This document shows, in pieces, positions 1 to 6,669 of a stretch of 50,050 nt of DNA; positions within the stretch are counted from its first letter, which is position 1, and each line of letters begins with the position of its first letter. The stretch is from positions 1-50,050 of the forward strand of contig JBKPNZ010000023.1 in assembly GCA_046732895.1 (NCBI GenBank), read 5' to 3'. This DNA comes from JBKPNZ01 sp046732895. GTDB lineage: Bacteria > Actinomycetota > Thermoleophilia > Solirubrobacterales > 70-9. Under the pieces are notes generated by a model, which saw only the letters and a list, made by a program, of their open reading frames with translations, was not told the origin of the DNA and ran no database searches. Made by a program: the position numbers and the translations under genes.

Positions 1-139
1 CCGCCGGTGGGCTGGTGCCCGCTCGTTCGGCGACGTCCGCGATCCGCGTCGACGCAAGGCCGCGTTCGACGATCACGTCTGCTGCGGCCCTGAGCAACTG
101 CGGTCTACGGATATGGTCGATCTGCGGACGCGGGCTCAC
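1..139 (-). CDS. TetR-family transcriptional regulator, N-terminal fragment (runs off window)
   Basis: The minus strand from a GTG at 139 encodes about 46 residues before the window edge, without a stop. The reading (PQLLRAAADVIVERGLAST, then RIADVAERAGTS) is the first helix and start of the helix-turn-helix of a TetR/AcrR repressor. A GGAGAG Shine-Dalgarno sequence lies about 8 nt upstream of the GTG, which supports this start. The ligand-binding C-terminal domain is outside the window, so the effector and target cannot be named. The family normally represses a neighbouring efflux or catabolic gene, which here would lie off the left edge or across the gap to the right. Confidence 0.75.
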   Translation of the reverse strand, partial: MSPRPQIDHIRRPQLLRAAADVIVERGLASTRIADVAERAGTSPPA

Positions 140-467
140 CCCGGCTCTCCTCACCCGAACGCTGAACTGCCGTTCAAACTATCACCGTTCGGGCTGAGGA
201 TCACGCTCGATCCATAAGAAGGGGCATTCACTGAACACTTCGCCACCTTGAGGGTCGGCAGGGGACTCATGTCCCTCCCTTCACCACGAAGACCGACCAC
301 GGAGCGGCCGTGGGCGGGCTCGTGGGGGAGTCTGATTGGGCAGCAACGGGCAGCGAGAGCGTCCAGGGGCGCCGAAGTGCACCCCGCCGCGGCCCTGCCG
401 CCAGGCGGAGAACACTACGGCGGCGAAGCTTCGTAGCGGCGCTCGATCCAAAGCTCGGCGTACTCGA
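140..467. other. Intergenic stretch without a recognised gene
   Basis: About 330 bases between the TetR start and the ArsR stop. Short open frames exist on both strands, but none has a plausible start with a ribosome site or protein-like composition. ArsR genes of this type are often followed by an AHSA1/SRPBCC gene; no such gene is visible here. Confidence 0.5.
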
Positions 468-812
468 TCAACTGGCGTCCTCCTCCGCGAGATAGGCGCC
501 GAGGCGGTCCAGGCGGCGCTCCCAGCCCTCGCGGCGCTTCACGATCCAACGCTCGGCCGGCCGGAGCGCCGCGGGCTCGATCGTGCAGGTTCGAACTCGG
601 CCGACCTTCACCGAGCTCACGAGCCCGCTCTCCTCGAGGACCTGCAGATGCTGGAGCACCGCCGGGAGAGACATCGGAAGCGGCGCGGCGAGGTCGCTCA
701 CGGACGCCGAGCCCCGCGAGAGTCGCTCCACGATCGACCGGCGACTCGGATCGGCTAGGGCGTGGAAGACGTCACCGAGAGGGGGACCGGGAGCCGGACA
801 ACTCTTAATCAT
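468..812 (-). CDS. ArsR-family winged-helix transcriptional regulator
   Basis: 114 residues, the usual ArsR/SmtB size. The N-terminal half reads FHALADPSRRSIVERLSRG, then a helix-turn-helix (VSDLAAPLPMSLPAVLQHLQ) and a wing (LVSSVKVGRVRTCTIEP), typical of the ArsR subgroup that often pairs with AHSA1 proteins. No metal-binding CxC motif is seen, so it is unlikely to be a metal sensor. It is divergent from the RibD-C-like gene at 984, with two palindromes between them. A TATACT -10 element ends 8 nt before the ATG and there is no Shine-Dalgarno sequence, so the transcript may be leaderless. Family assignment is firm; the ligand and targets are unknown. Confidence 0.85.
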   Translation of the reverse strand: MIKSCPAPGPPLGDVFHALADPSRRSIVERLSRGSASVSDLAAPLPMSLPAVLQHLQVLEESGLVSSVKVGRVRTCTIEPAALRPAERWIVKRREGWERRLDRLGAYLAEEDAS

Positions 813-813
813 C

Positions 814-825
814 TACTTAAGTATA
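814..825 (-). promoter_or_regulatory. ArsR promoter -10 and overlapping palindrome
   Basis: The 10-bp perfect palindrome TACTTAAGTA (814–823) overlaps a TATACT hexamer (825–820 on the minus strand) directly upstream of the ArsR ATG at 812. Such an arrangement suits autorepression: a dimer on the palindrome would cover the -10. No good -35 is visible. The regulatory role is inferred. Confidence 0.45.
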
Positions 826-854
826 GTCCCGCCCGGACACAAAGCTGCGGATGA

Positions 855-874
855 ACATTGCAATGTCGCAATGT
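855..874. promoter_or_regulatory. 12-bp perfect palindrome with repeated half-site in divergent promoter region
   Basis: ACATTGCAATGT (855–866) is a perfect inverted repeat, followed by another GCAATGT half-site (868–874). It lies between the divergent ArsR (start 812) and reductase (start 984) genes, a natural place for an operator. Which regulator binds is not known. Confidence 0.4.
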
Positions 875-983
875 CGCTTACGGACATGACCCGCGTCGGC
901 TCCAGCGCCGGCCGCTACTACGACTGACCTCGCTCGAGACCGCAAGAGGAAACCAACCCGACGATTACCGAAGGGCAACAGCC

Positions 984-1613
984 ATGTCACTCGCCCGCGT
1001 CCAAAACTTCGCCATCTCACTCGACGGCTTCGGCACCGGTGAGGGTCAGAGACACGACGCACATTTCGGTCACGCCGGCGAAAGGCTGCACCAATGGCTG
1101 TTCGCCACTCGGTGGTGGCAGCCCGGTGGTAGTGGCGGCGTCGACGACGCCTTCGCGCAGCTGTTCGATCCCGGGATCGGCGCCGAGATCATGGGTGCCG
1201 GGAAGTTCGGCCACCCTGGATGGCACGAGGACCCGGAGTGGAAGGGCGCGTGGGGTCCCAACCCGCCGTTCCACACACCGGTCTTCGTCCTCACCCATCA
1301 CACGCGCCCGTCGATCGAGATGGAGGGCGGCACGACGTTTCACTTCCTCGACGCGTCGCCTGCCGAGGCGCTCGAGACCGCCCGCGACGCCGCGGACGGC
1401 AAGGACGTACGCCTCGGCGGGGGTCCCACCATGATCCGCGCCTTCCTTGCTGCCGGGCTCGTCGACCACATGCACACGGTGGTGGTCCCGATCCTGCTCG
1501 GCCGGGGCGTGCGGCTCTGGGACGGACTGGAGGGACTCGAGAAGGACTACGAGGTCGAGGCCACGTCCTCGCCCAGCGGAGTCACGCACGTGACATTCAC
1601 CCGGGCCGGTTGA
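984..1613 (+). CDS. RibD C-terminal/dihydrofolate reductase-like family protein
   Basis: 209 residues from the ATG at 984 (SLARVQNFAISLDGFGTGEGQ). The family signature of DHFR-fold 'bifunctional deaminase-reductase domain' proteins is visible: N-terminal FAISLDGF, a central PVFVLTHH strand, GTTFHFLD, and a C-terminal VRLGGGPTMIRAFLAAGLVDHMHTVVVP block that binds NADPH. Stand-alone members are common next to regulators in Actinomycetota; their substrates are mostly unknown and they are not part of riboflavin synthesis (ribD itself is at 49349). Divergent from the ArsR gene, so probably controlled by it. The longer frame upstream (from 858) has no ribosome site and unlikely composition. Confidence 0.8.
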   Translation: MSLARVQNFAISLDGFGTGEGQRHDAHFGHAGERLHQWLFATRWWQPGGSGGVDDAFAQLFDPGIGAEIMGAGKFGHPGWHEDPEWKGAWGPNPPFHTPVFVLTHHTRPSIEMEGGTTFHFLDASPAEALETARDAADGKDVRLGGGPTMIRAFLAAGLVDHMHTVVVPILLGRGVRLWDGLEGLEKDYEVEATSSPSGVTHVTFTRAG

Positions 1614-1923
1614 CCGCGGCCCCAAGCGCGCTGGCTGGTTTAAGACCCGCCGCCGTCGATCCGACTTCATCGAAGATCCGCGCTGGATCATCGTGAAGAG
1701 CTCCGCTCCCGCTTTGCGCGAGAAGCAGGAGCCGCGCGCATCTGTCGCGATCTGCCGGACGTCCGGAGAAGAGCGGCTGATGCGTTGAAAGTCCCCGCCA
1801 AGTGGCTTGATCATGCGGCCTGCGGAAGCGGTGCTACCAGTGGTGCTACCAGTGCTCGGACGGGATTGCCGCTCGCGACACAGGTAGCAGCAGGCGCTGT
1901 CAGCGTGGTCGAGACAACGAAGC
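1614..1923. other. Intergenic region with a tandem 12-bp duplication
   Basis: About 310 bases without a convincing gene. GGTGCTACCAGT occurs twice in tandem (1830–1841 and 1842–1853). Long frames cross the region on the minus strand, but they are the antisense of the reductase gene. No tRNA or attachment-site duplication was found. Confidence 0.4.
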
Positions 1924-1947
1924 GAGGGCCCGCGTTCGCGGGCCCTC
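1924..1947. terminator. Strong GC hairpin, probable terminator for the minus-strand gene at 1975
   Basis: GAGGGCCCGCG and CGCGGGCCCTC form a perfect 11-bp stem with a 2-nt centre. It lies 28 nt past the stop of the leftward gene at 1975 and could also serve the rightward reductase gene 310 nt away. There is no long U-tract, as is usual in high-GC actinobacteria. Confidence 0.6.
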
Positions 1948-1974
1948 TCTCCGACTCGAGCTGCTTCGAGGCTG

Positions 1975-2289
1975 TTACGCCTGGACCAGCTCGCGGGTCT
2001 TGTGGACGACGACCTTGCCGCTCGTGACCTTCGGCGGGTTCGGGAGGGCTGTCTCAAGCTTCTCCTCGCGCACCCAGGTGGAGGCGACGCGGGTCGACTC
2101 GTCGGCGTGCTCACGGGTGTCGAAAACGCCGATGGAACTCATGACGCCGTCGCCGGCTTCGATGAGGTAGTAGCCGTGGAAGCCTGGTAGCTCGCTCAGG
2201 CTCGGCAGGAGGCTTTCGCCGGTCTTTCTGACGAGCTCGTCGGTGCGGCTCTGGTCGATCGACTCGTAGCGTCGAATGGTGGCATACAT
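1975..2289 (-). CDS. Dimeric alpha/beta-barrel (ABM-like) small protein
   Basis: 104 residues from the ATG at 2289. The sequence (MYATIRRYESID, LLPSLSELPGFHGYYLIEAGD, SSIGVFDTREHADEST) has the pattern of antibiotic-biosynthesis-monooxygenase/stress-responsive barrel proteins: a first strand with an RRY motif, a helix, a GF.GYYL strand, and a 'SIGVFDT' strand followed by a helix with a W about 20 residues later. Members are cofactor-free oxygenases or have unknown roles. It is divergent from the orphan gene at 2491, with a symmetric element between them. The frame is open further upstream to 2427, but that extension does not look like this family. Confidence 0.7.
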   Translation of the reverse strand: MYATIRRYESIDQSRTDELVRKTGESLLPSLSELPGFHGYYLIEAGDGVMSSIGVFDTREHADESTRVASTWVREEKLETALPNPPKVTSGKVVVHKTRELVQA

Positions 2290-2427
2290 GGATGTCCAAC
2301 TTTCTCTTTGGGATGGAGTGCTCGGTTGAGTCCTCCTGGTGCGCTCAGGCCCGATTGACAGTCGTGGAAACTTGAGAAGTTCGACGACGGTCGGTGAGGG
2401 GTCTTGGCGCACTACGCAATGTATCAT

Positions 2428-2460
2428 ACTTCGGTATAACGTTGGCTTATATGCCTAAGT
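2428..2460. promoter_or_regulatory. AT-rich imperfect palindrome between divergent genes (candidate operator)
   Basis: ACTTCGGTAT(AA) on the left and its imperfect inverse TTATATGCCTAAGT on the right are separated by about 7 nt. The stretch 2420–2480 is strikingly AT-rich against the surroundings. It lies midway between the starts at 2289 (minus) and 2491 (plus), so one dimeric regulator could control both genes. No regulator gene is adjacent. Function is inferred. Confidence 0.45.
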
Positions 2461-2490
2461 TTTCTTACGTTGTCTATGTAGGAGATCCCG

Positions 2491-3141
2491 ATGTCGCCAT
2501 TCTCAGTGACCGTGGAGCACATTCCGGATCGCGAGCTCGGCCCACTCCTGACTCGGCTCTCCGAGGCGGGCTTCGACAATCCCATCATCAGTCACGTTGG
2601 CGCCGACGGTGCCACGGAAAAGGGGGCGGCCCCTGCTCGCGGCGATTCTCTGGACCTCCCGGAGTATTGGAATCTCGTGCAGGAGCGCGAGGGCGAGTCA
2701 TATCGATGGCCGAAGGGGCTCGATCGATACACCCGCTACCGCGTATTCATGGGCCCGACGCGTGCCGAGGGGGCTGTGCAGGTCGGACTGGGCGAGACCG
2801 TCCGCAAGAACCGGTGGGGCCGTGACCGAAAGTACGTGGTCGCCTTCCTGAGCGCTGGAGCTCCCCAGCAGCCGCTGGTTGAGTTCGTCGCAGCCGACGA
2901 CTACGAGCAGACACGCGAACTCGTGGCGGTCATTCGCGGGAGCGACGGAGGGCGCCGCATGTACGGCGCCGGTGACACCCTTCCAGCCGTGTACGCGGAA
3001 CGGTTTCGAACGCAGCTCTACAACGAGCGAGTCGTTCACCCCGGCGTCTGGAACAAGATCGTCGTGGTCGCCCGCGAGGACGACGACGAGGCGATCCTCA
3101 ACCACGCGCTCATCCAGAGCCGACGCCGGTATCGGACCTAG
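2491..3141 (+). CDS. Unrecognised 216-residue protein
   Basis: Starts at the ATG at 2491 behind a good Shine-Dalgarno sequence (AGGAGATCCCG then ATG). I do not recognise the family. The protein is soluble, with no signal peptide or membrane segment, and mixed alpha/beta by composition. Visible features are an N-terminal half with EYWNLVQEREGESYRWPKG and DRYTRYRVFMGPT, a central RDRKYVVAFLSAG strand, and a C-terminal VVHPGVWNKIVVVARED strand–helix followed by a basic end. Codon use matches its neighbours. It converges on the flippase-like gene with only 11 bp between the stops. It shares a promoter region with the ABM-like gene, which suggests a joint response but gives no function. Confidence 0.75.
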   Translation: MSPFSVTVEHIPDRELGPLLTRLSEAGFDNPIISHVGADGATEKGAAPARGDSLDLPEYWNLVQEREGESYRWPKGLDRYTRYRVFMGPTRAEGAVQVGLGETVRKNRWGRDRKYVVAFLSAGAPQQPLVEFVAADDYEQTRELVAVIRGSDGGRRMYGAGDTLPAVYAERFRTQLYNERVVHPGVWNKIVVVAREDDDEAILNHALIQSRRRYRT

Positions 3142-3152
3142 CCCGGCGCGCT

Positions 3153-4136
3153 TCAGCCCGACCGCCGGGGTCGGCCGTCAGCACGCCGCCGGCTGACTAG
3201 GGCCCAGAGGCGGTCGGCGCCCGCCCACGCCGCGAAGCACATTCCGCCGATCGTGCCCGTCACGGTCATCAGAACCCCGGCGGCGGCGGCCGCCGCCACC
3301 CCGTCGCTGCCGAGGATGAGCACGGCCGCGGCGGCGCCCACGCTGGGACCCACCGGGAGCTGAGCGAGCGCCACCAGGGCGATCAGCACGGCGATTGCGT
3401 CGAAGAACGAGGCATCGACGCCGACCGCGTGCAGGAGCATCCAGTTGCGGAGGACCTGCGCGAGCACCGCCACCAGCATGAAGCCGAACACGCGGCCGCC
3501 ACCGCTCAGGCTGCGGAGCACGGCGAGGCCGCTCCAGAGCTCGCGACCCTTCTGGAGCGCGAGCTGCCGCAGGCCGGCGCTGGCCGCGGCGAGCACAGCG
3601 ACGAATACGAGTGGCAGCCACCACGGAATCCCGAGTGGAGCGATCAGCGTGAACGAGGCCAGCGCTGCCAGCATCCCCTCAATCGCGAGGATCGGAAACT
3701 CGGCGGCGATCAGCGTCGGCACCTGCGGGCTGACTTCCGGGGATGAACGCCTCAGCGCGGCGATCCGAGCGGCGACCCCGAGCTGCGTGTTGATCACGCT
3801 GCCCAGGACCTGCACGCTCGACGCGCGATAGAGGACGCGTCGCTCGACCGTCCCGCCGGCCGCCTGGATGGTCAGGTGCCACGCCTCGCTTCGCGCGAGC
3901 AGGCCGACCACCTGCAGCAGCACGGTCGCGGCGAGCACCGATGCAGAGGCCGCGGAGAGCGCTGCCTCGAACTCATCGCCCCTCCCGGCGAGCAGGAACA
4001 CAAGGAGGGCCGCGGTCGCCAGAGACCCCACCACCGCGATCGGCGCACGCCGACGGCGGCCGAAGGCACGGAGGCGGGCGGTCAGCTCCTGCAGGCGAGT
4101 GGTGCTGCGTGGATGCGGCGAGGCGAGATCGCTCAT
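3153..4136 (-). CDS. Lysylphosphatidylglycerol synthase-type (UPF0104) flippase-like membrane protein
   Basis: 327 residues from the ATG at 4136. A basic cytoplasmic N-terminus (residues 1–32) precedes about seven or eight hydrophobic segments (for example PIAVVGSLATAALLVFLLAG and WWLPLVFVAVLAAASAG). The pattern of the AglD/MprF-TM family is visible: LLARSEAWHLTIQAAGG, then SVQVLGSVINTQLGVAARIAALRR and QLPVGPSVGAAAAVLILG. This domain is thought to flip lipid-linked substrates across the membrane; the soluble aminoacyl-transferase domain of MprF is absent. Divergent from the transporter at 4213, separated by 76 bp. The substrate is unknown. Confidence 0.75.
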   Translation of the reverse strand: MSDLASPHPRSTTRLQELTARLRAFGRRRRAPIAVVGSLATAALLVFLLAGRGDEFEAALSAASASVLAATVLLQVVGLLARSEAWHLTIQAAGGTVERRVLYRASSVQVLGSVINTQLGVAARIAALRRSSPEVSPQVPTLIAAEFPILAIEGMLAALASFTLIAPLGIPWWLPLVFVAVLAAASAGLRQLALQKGRELWSGLAVLRSLSGGGRVFGFMLVAVLAQVLRNWMLLHAVGVDASFFDAIAVLIALVALAQLPVGPSVGAAAAVLILGSDGVAAAAAAGVLMTVTGTIGGMCFAAWAGADRLWALVSRRRADGRPRRSG

Positions 4137-4212
4137 GCCCGGAAGGTGCAAGGGTCTGGTCGGTGAACGGTACTCGCGCGTGCGTCTTCGTCCGGGGGAC
4201 CTGGCCGAGGTC

Positions 4213-5118
4213 ATGATCGCCGGGCTCGTCCTCGCCCTCGTATGCGCCGCCGCGACCAGCGTCGCCTTCCTCTTCAAGCACCGCGGCGCAGTGCTCGCGC
4301 CCGATGTGCAGATCCGACACCCGTTGCGGAGCGCCGTCGATCTGTTCCACTCCAAGTGGTTCGCGATCGGATGGGCGGTGGCGATCGGCGCGTGGGTCCT
4401 GCACGTCGGCGCGCTCGCGCTGGCGCCGCTGTCCATCGTCCAGGCTGTCCTCTCGGGCGGGCTGGTGTTCCTCGCCGTGTTCGCCGAGCGCTTCTTCGGC
4501 TTCCGGCTCGGGCGCCGCCAATGGGCGGGCGTGATCGTCACGGCAGTTGGCCTCGCGATCATCGGAATCACCTCCGGGTCAGGCGAAAGCGAGCCCCCCG
4601 CGTACGCCCCGGCGGCCTTGATCGCGGTCGAGTGCGGCGTTCTCATCGCCGGCGCCGGGGGCGCCGCGATCGCGATCTACGGCCGCATCCCGCGCGCGGC
4701 GCAGGGCCTGCTCCTGGGTGCCGCCGCCGGCGCACTGTTCGGCGTCTCGGACATCGCGATCAAGTTCCTCGCCGACGACATCGCGAGCGGCGTGCTCGAA
4801 TTGATCAGCCCGTGGACGGCGGCGGCGTTGATCGCCTCCGTGGTTTCCTTCTATGCCTCGGCGCGAGGTCTGCAGATTGGCCCCGGCGTCGAGGTGATTG
4901 CCATCACGTCGGTCGCCGCCAACCTCGTCGCGATCGTAGGTGGAATCCTTGTCTTCCGGGATCCGGTGGGGAGCGGGGTGCTGGAAATCACCGGGCGGAT
5001 GTTGGCGTTCTGCCTCGTGATCGCAGGGGCCGCCCTGATCCCGGCGCCGGTGCGCGCCACCGACGATGTCCCTGGCGAGCCCCCGGCGCTCGGGCCCGCC
5101 GCGAGTCCCGAGGCTTGA
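4213..5118 (+). CDS. DMT-superfamily (EamA-like) transporter
   Basis: 301 residues from the ATG at 4213. It has nine or ten hydrophobic segments in two internally similar halves, the DMT layout: MIAGLVLALVCAAATSVAFLFKHRGA, then QAVLSGGLVFLAVFAERFFGFRLGRRQW in the first half and GLLLGAAAGALFGVSDIAIKFL plus VAANLVAIVGGILVFRDP in the second. The 'AERFFG…R..W.GV…G' pattern is typical of these permeases. A polar tail follows residue 280. Substrates of the family range from metabolites to small cations and cannot be inferred here. The frame extends upstream across the divergent flippase gene, but only 4213 gives a membrane-protein start. Confidence 0.75.
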   Translation: MIAGLVLALVCAAATSVAFLFKHRGAVLAPDVQIRHPLRSAVDLFHSKWFAIGWAVAIGAWVLHVGALALAPLSIVQAVLSGGLVFLAVFAERFFGFRLGRRQWAGVIVTAVGLAIIGITSGSGESEPPAYAPAALIAVECGVLIAGAGGAAIAIYGRIPRAAQGLLLGAAAGALFGVSDIAIKFLADDIASGVLELISPWTAAALIASVVSFYASARGLQIGPGVEVIAITSVAANLVAIVGGILVFRDPVGSGVLEITGRMLAFCLVIAGAALIPAPVRATDDVPGEPPALGPAASPEA

Positions 5119-5125
5119 GCGGGAG

Positions 5126-5199
5126 AGCGGCTGATGGGATTCGAACCCACGACCTTCTGCATGGCAAGCAGACGCTCTAGCCAACTGAGCTACAGCCGC
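5126..5199 (-). tRNA. tRNA-Gly (anticodon GCC)
   Basis: On the minus strand the sequence folds as a full cloverleaf. The acceptor stem is GCGGCTG/CAGCCGC with discriminator U at 5126. The D arm begins GCTCAGTTGG, the anticodon loop is TTGCCAT with GCC, and the T arm contains GTGGGTTCGAATCCCAT. No 3' CCA is encoded. A 7-bp acceptor, U73 and the GCC anticodon all fit glycine. I looked for a duplicated tRNA 3' end nearby that would mark an integrated element and saw none. Confidence 0.95.
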
Positions 5200-5254
5200 G
5201 CGAGTCGCCGAGTATAGACCGGCGTCGGCACCCTCCGGCTGCCCCGCATTCAGG

Positions 5255-5689
5255 CTAGATCTCGCCGTCCAGAGCCTGGTTGACGAGGGCGTCCGCCGCC
5301 GCGTTCTGTTCGCGGCGGACGTGCTCGATCGACCAGCGCTCGAAACGCCCGAGCGCCTCACGCACCTGGGCGTGGAGCGGACGCAGCCCCGCGTCCTTCA
5401 CCTTGTAGCGACCCTCGACCTGCCGCACGATCAACTCCGAATCGCCGACCAGCGCGACCTCGGTGGCGCCGAGCTCACGCGCCAGCTCGATGCCGAGCAG
5501 CAGTGCGCGGTACTCGGCGACGTTGTTCGTGGCGGGTCCGATCGTCTGCGCACGCTCGGTGAGCACCTCGCCGTCGGGCGCGGAGACCACGGCGGCGATC
5601 GCGGCCGGTCCCGGGTTTCCCCTGGCGCCGCCGTCGACGTTTACGACCAGGCGCCCGCCCGTGGCCGCGCCCGGCCGCGCTTCGCTCAC
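5255..5689 (-). CDS. Ribonuclease HI-family protein
   Basis: 144 residues with the complete RNase H fold and catalytic set: D19 in VVNVDGGARGNPGP, E59 in NNVAEYRALLLG, D83 in LVGDSELIV and D133 in NAAADALVN. The NNVAEYRA form and lack of the basic protrusion place it in the 'RNase HI-like, reverse-transcriptase-like' group found in actinobacteria and plants rather than E. coli RnhA proper. It should cleave RNA in RNA–DNA hybrids. It overlaps the upstream zinc-ribbon gene by 4 nt (ATGA), so the two are translationally coupled. The window also has RNase HII (23489). Confidence 0.88.
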   Translation of the reverse strand: MSEARPGAATGGRLVVNVDGGARGNPGPAAIAAVVSAPDGEVLTERAQTIGPATNNVAEYRALLLGIELARELGATEVALVGDSELIVRQVEGRYKVKDAGLRPLHAQVREALGRFERWSIEHVRREQNAAADALVNQALDGEI

Positions 5690-6531
5690 TCGGCCGCCTT
5701 CGTCGCCTGGCGGCGCGCGTCGGCAAGCGCGAGGCGGACGTTGCCCTCACCGTCCACCGTCGCGTTCCATTGCTTCGCCTCCTCGGCCAGTTCCTTGACC
5801 TCGTTCCCCTTCGCGACCTCGCGGACCGACACCTCGTCCCCGTCCTGGCTCACCTCCCAGCGATACCACGAGAGCTCCCAGGCAACCGTGACCGCCACTC
5901 GCGGCGGCTTCGTGGAGACGCTCTTGACGGAGGCACGCGGCTCGCCGAGCGACTTCATGAGGCCCCCGACGACCTTCGCCTCGTCGCTCTCATTGAAGCG
6001 CTCGACCGCTCGTCGCAGTCGTCGCTCGGCGGTGGAGCCCTGCGAGCGCTGGGACTTGCCGGCGGCGGTTCCCTTCCCGGCCGCCTGCCGCTTCGTCGTC
6101 GTCTGCCGCTTCGTCGTCGTCTGCCGCTTGGCGGGGGGCTTGCGCTTCTGGGTGGCGGCGCGCTTGGGCTTCGGCTTGGCCTTCGCGGCCGGTGCGGGGC
6201 GCCGCTCGCGCCGCGGCTGTGCGTCGTCGTGCGCTGCGGCCGCGTGCTCGGGCTCGGACTCCGTCTCGGGCTCGGGGCGTGGCTGGCGCACCCGCTCCGC
6301 CGCCCGGGAGAGCGCATCGCGCAGCGCCACACCGCGGCTGCGCCGAGGCGTGGGACGTGCGAGCGTGCCGGCCTGCTCGGCGGGGATCCACCCAGCCGCC
6401 TCGGCCCGCGTCTTACACAGGGAGCAGACGCGATGGCGCTCGCCGTCGCCGGCCACGTACTCGCTCACGCGCTCGCCGCGGAGGATCGTCCGTCCGCAGA
6501 TCGCGCAGCTCTCGAATTTCTCGGCGTCCAT
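5686..6531 (-). CDS. Zinc-ribbon protein with basic repetitive linker, unknown function
   Basis: 281 residues in three parts. Residues 1–45 hold two CxxC pairs (C9/C12 and C36/C39) in CAICGRTILRGE…CSLCK, a likely zinc ribbon. Residues 60–175 are low-complexity, first Arg/Glu-rich and then Lys/Arg/Pro/Ala-rich with a KRQTTT repeat, like histone H1 tails. Residues 175–281 form a folded domain (RAVERFNESDEAKVVGGLMKS, VAVTVAWELSWYRWEV). I do not recognise the family. A zinc ribbon plus a histone-like basic tail, coupled to an RNase HI-family gene by a 4-nt overlap, suggests nucleic-acid binding. That is inference. The start is at the only in-frame ATG that keeps the first CxxC. Confidence 0.7.
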   Translation of the reverse strand: MDAEKFESCAICGRTILRGERVSEYVAGDGERHRVCSLCKTRAEAAGWIPAEQAGTLARPTPRRSRGVALRDALSRAAERVRQPRPEPETESEPEHAAAAHDDAQPRRERRPAPAAKAKPKPKRAATQKRKPPAKRQTTTKRQTTTKRQAAGKGTAAGKSQRSQGSTAERRLRRAVERFNESDEAKVVGGLMKSLGEPRASVKSVSTKPPRVAVTVAWELSWYRWEVSQDGDEVSVREVAKGNEVKELAEEAKQWNATVDGEGNVRLALADARRQATKAAE

Positions 6532-6540
6532 GAATATCTT

Positions 6541-6593
6541 GCGGCGGGCTACGCCGCCTTACATGCTGCTGGCGAGACACTTCGTGTCTCGCC
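6541..6593. terminator. Two consecutive GC hairpins downstream of the EF-G2 gene
   Basis: GGCGAGACAC–TTC–GTGTCTCGCC (6571–6593) is a perfect 10-bp stem, and GCGGCG–GGCTA–CGCCGC (6541–6557) a second stem. They lie between the stop of the leftward GTPase gene (6670) and the start of the zinc-ribbon gene (6531). They could be terminators or a palindromic repeat of the REP kind. No U-tract is present. Confidence 0.45.
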
Positions 6594-6669
6594 CCGACAT
6601 GCCCGCTCAACGTAGCAACGGCCGCCGCTCAGGCGCGGGCACGAGCCTGCGCCCGTCGCGAGAAGGGGT

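Noticed and set aside
1830..1853. Tandem GGTGCTACCAGT as a possible attachment core or integrase remnant
   Set aside because: Only two copies, no integrase frame nearby and no matching copy elsewhere that I could find; it is noted as a simple duplication.
5126..5199. tRNA-Gly as an integration site for a mobile element
   Set aside because: I looked for a duplicated tRNA 3' end and an integrase within the flanks. The only tyrosine recombinase (9615) has the features of chromosomal XerD, and no duplicate end was seen.
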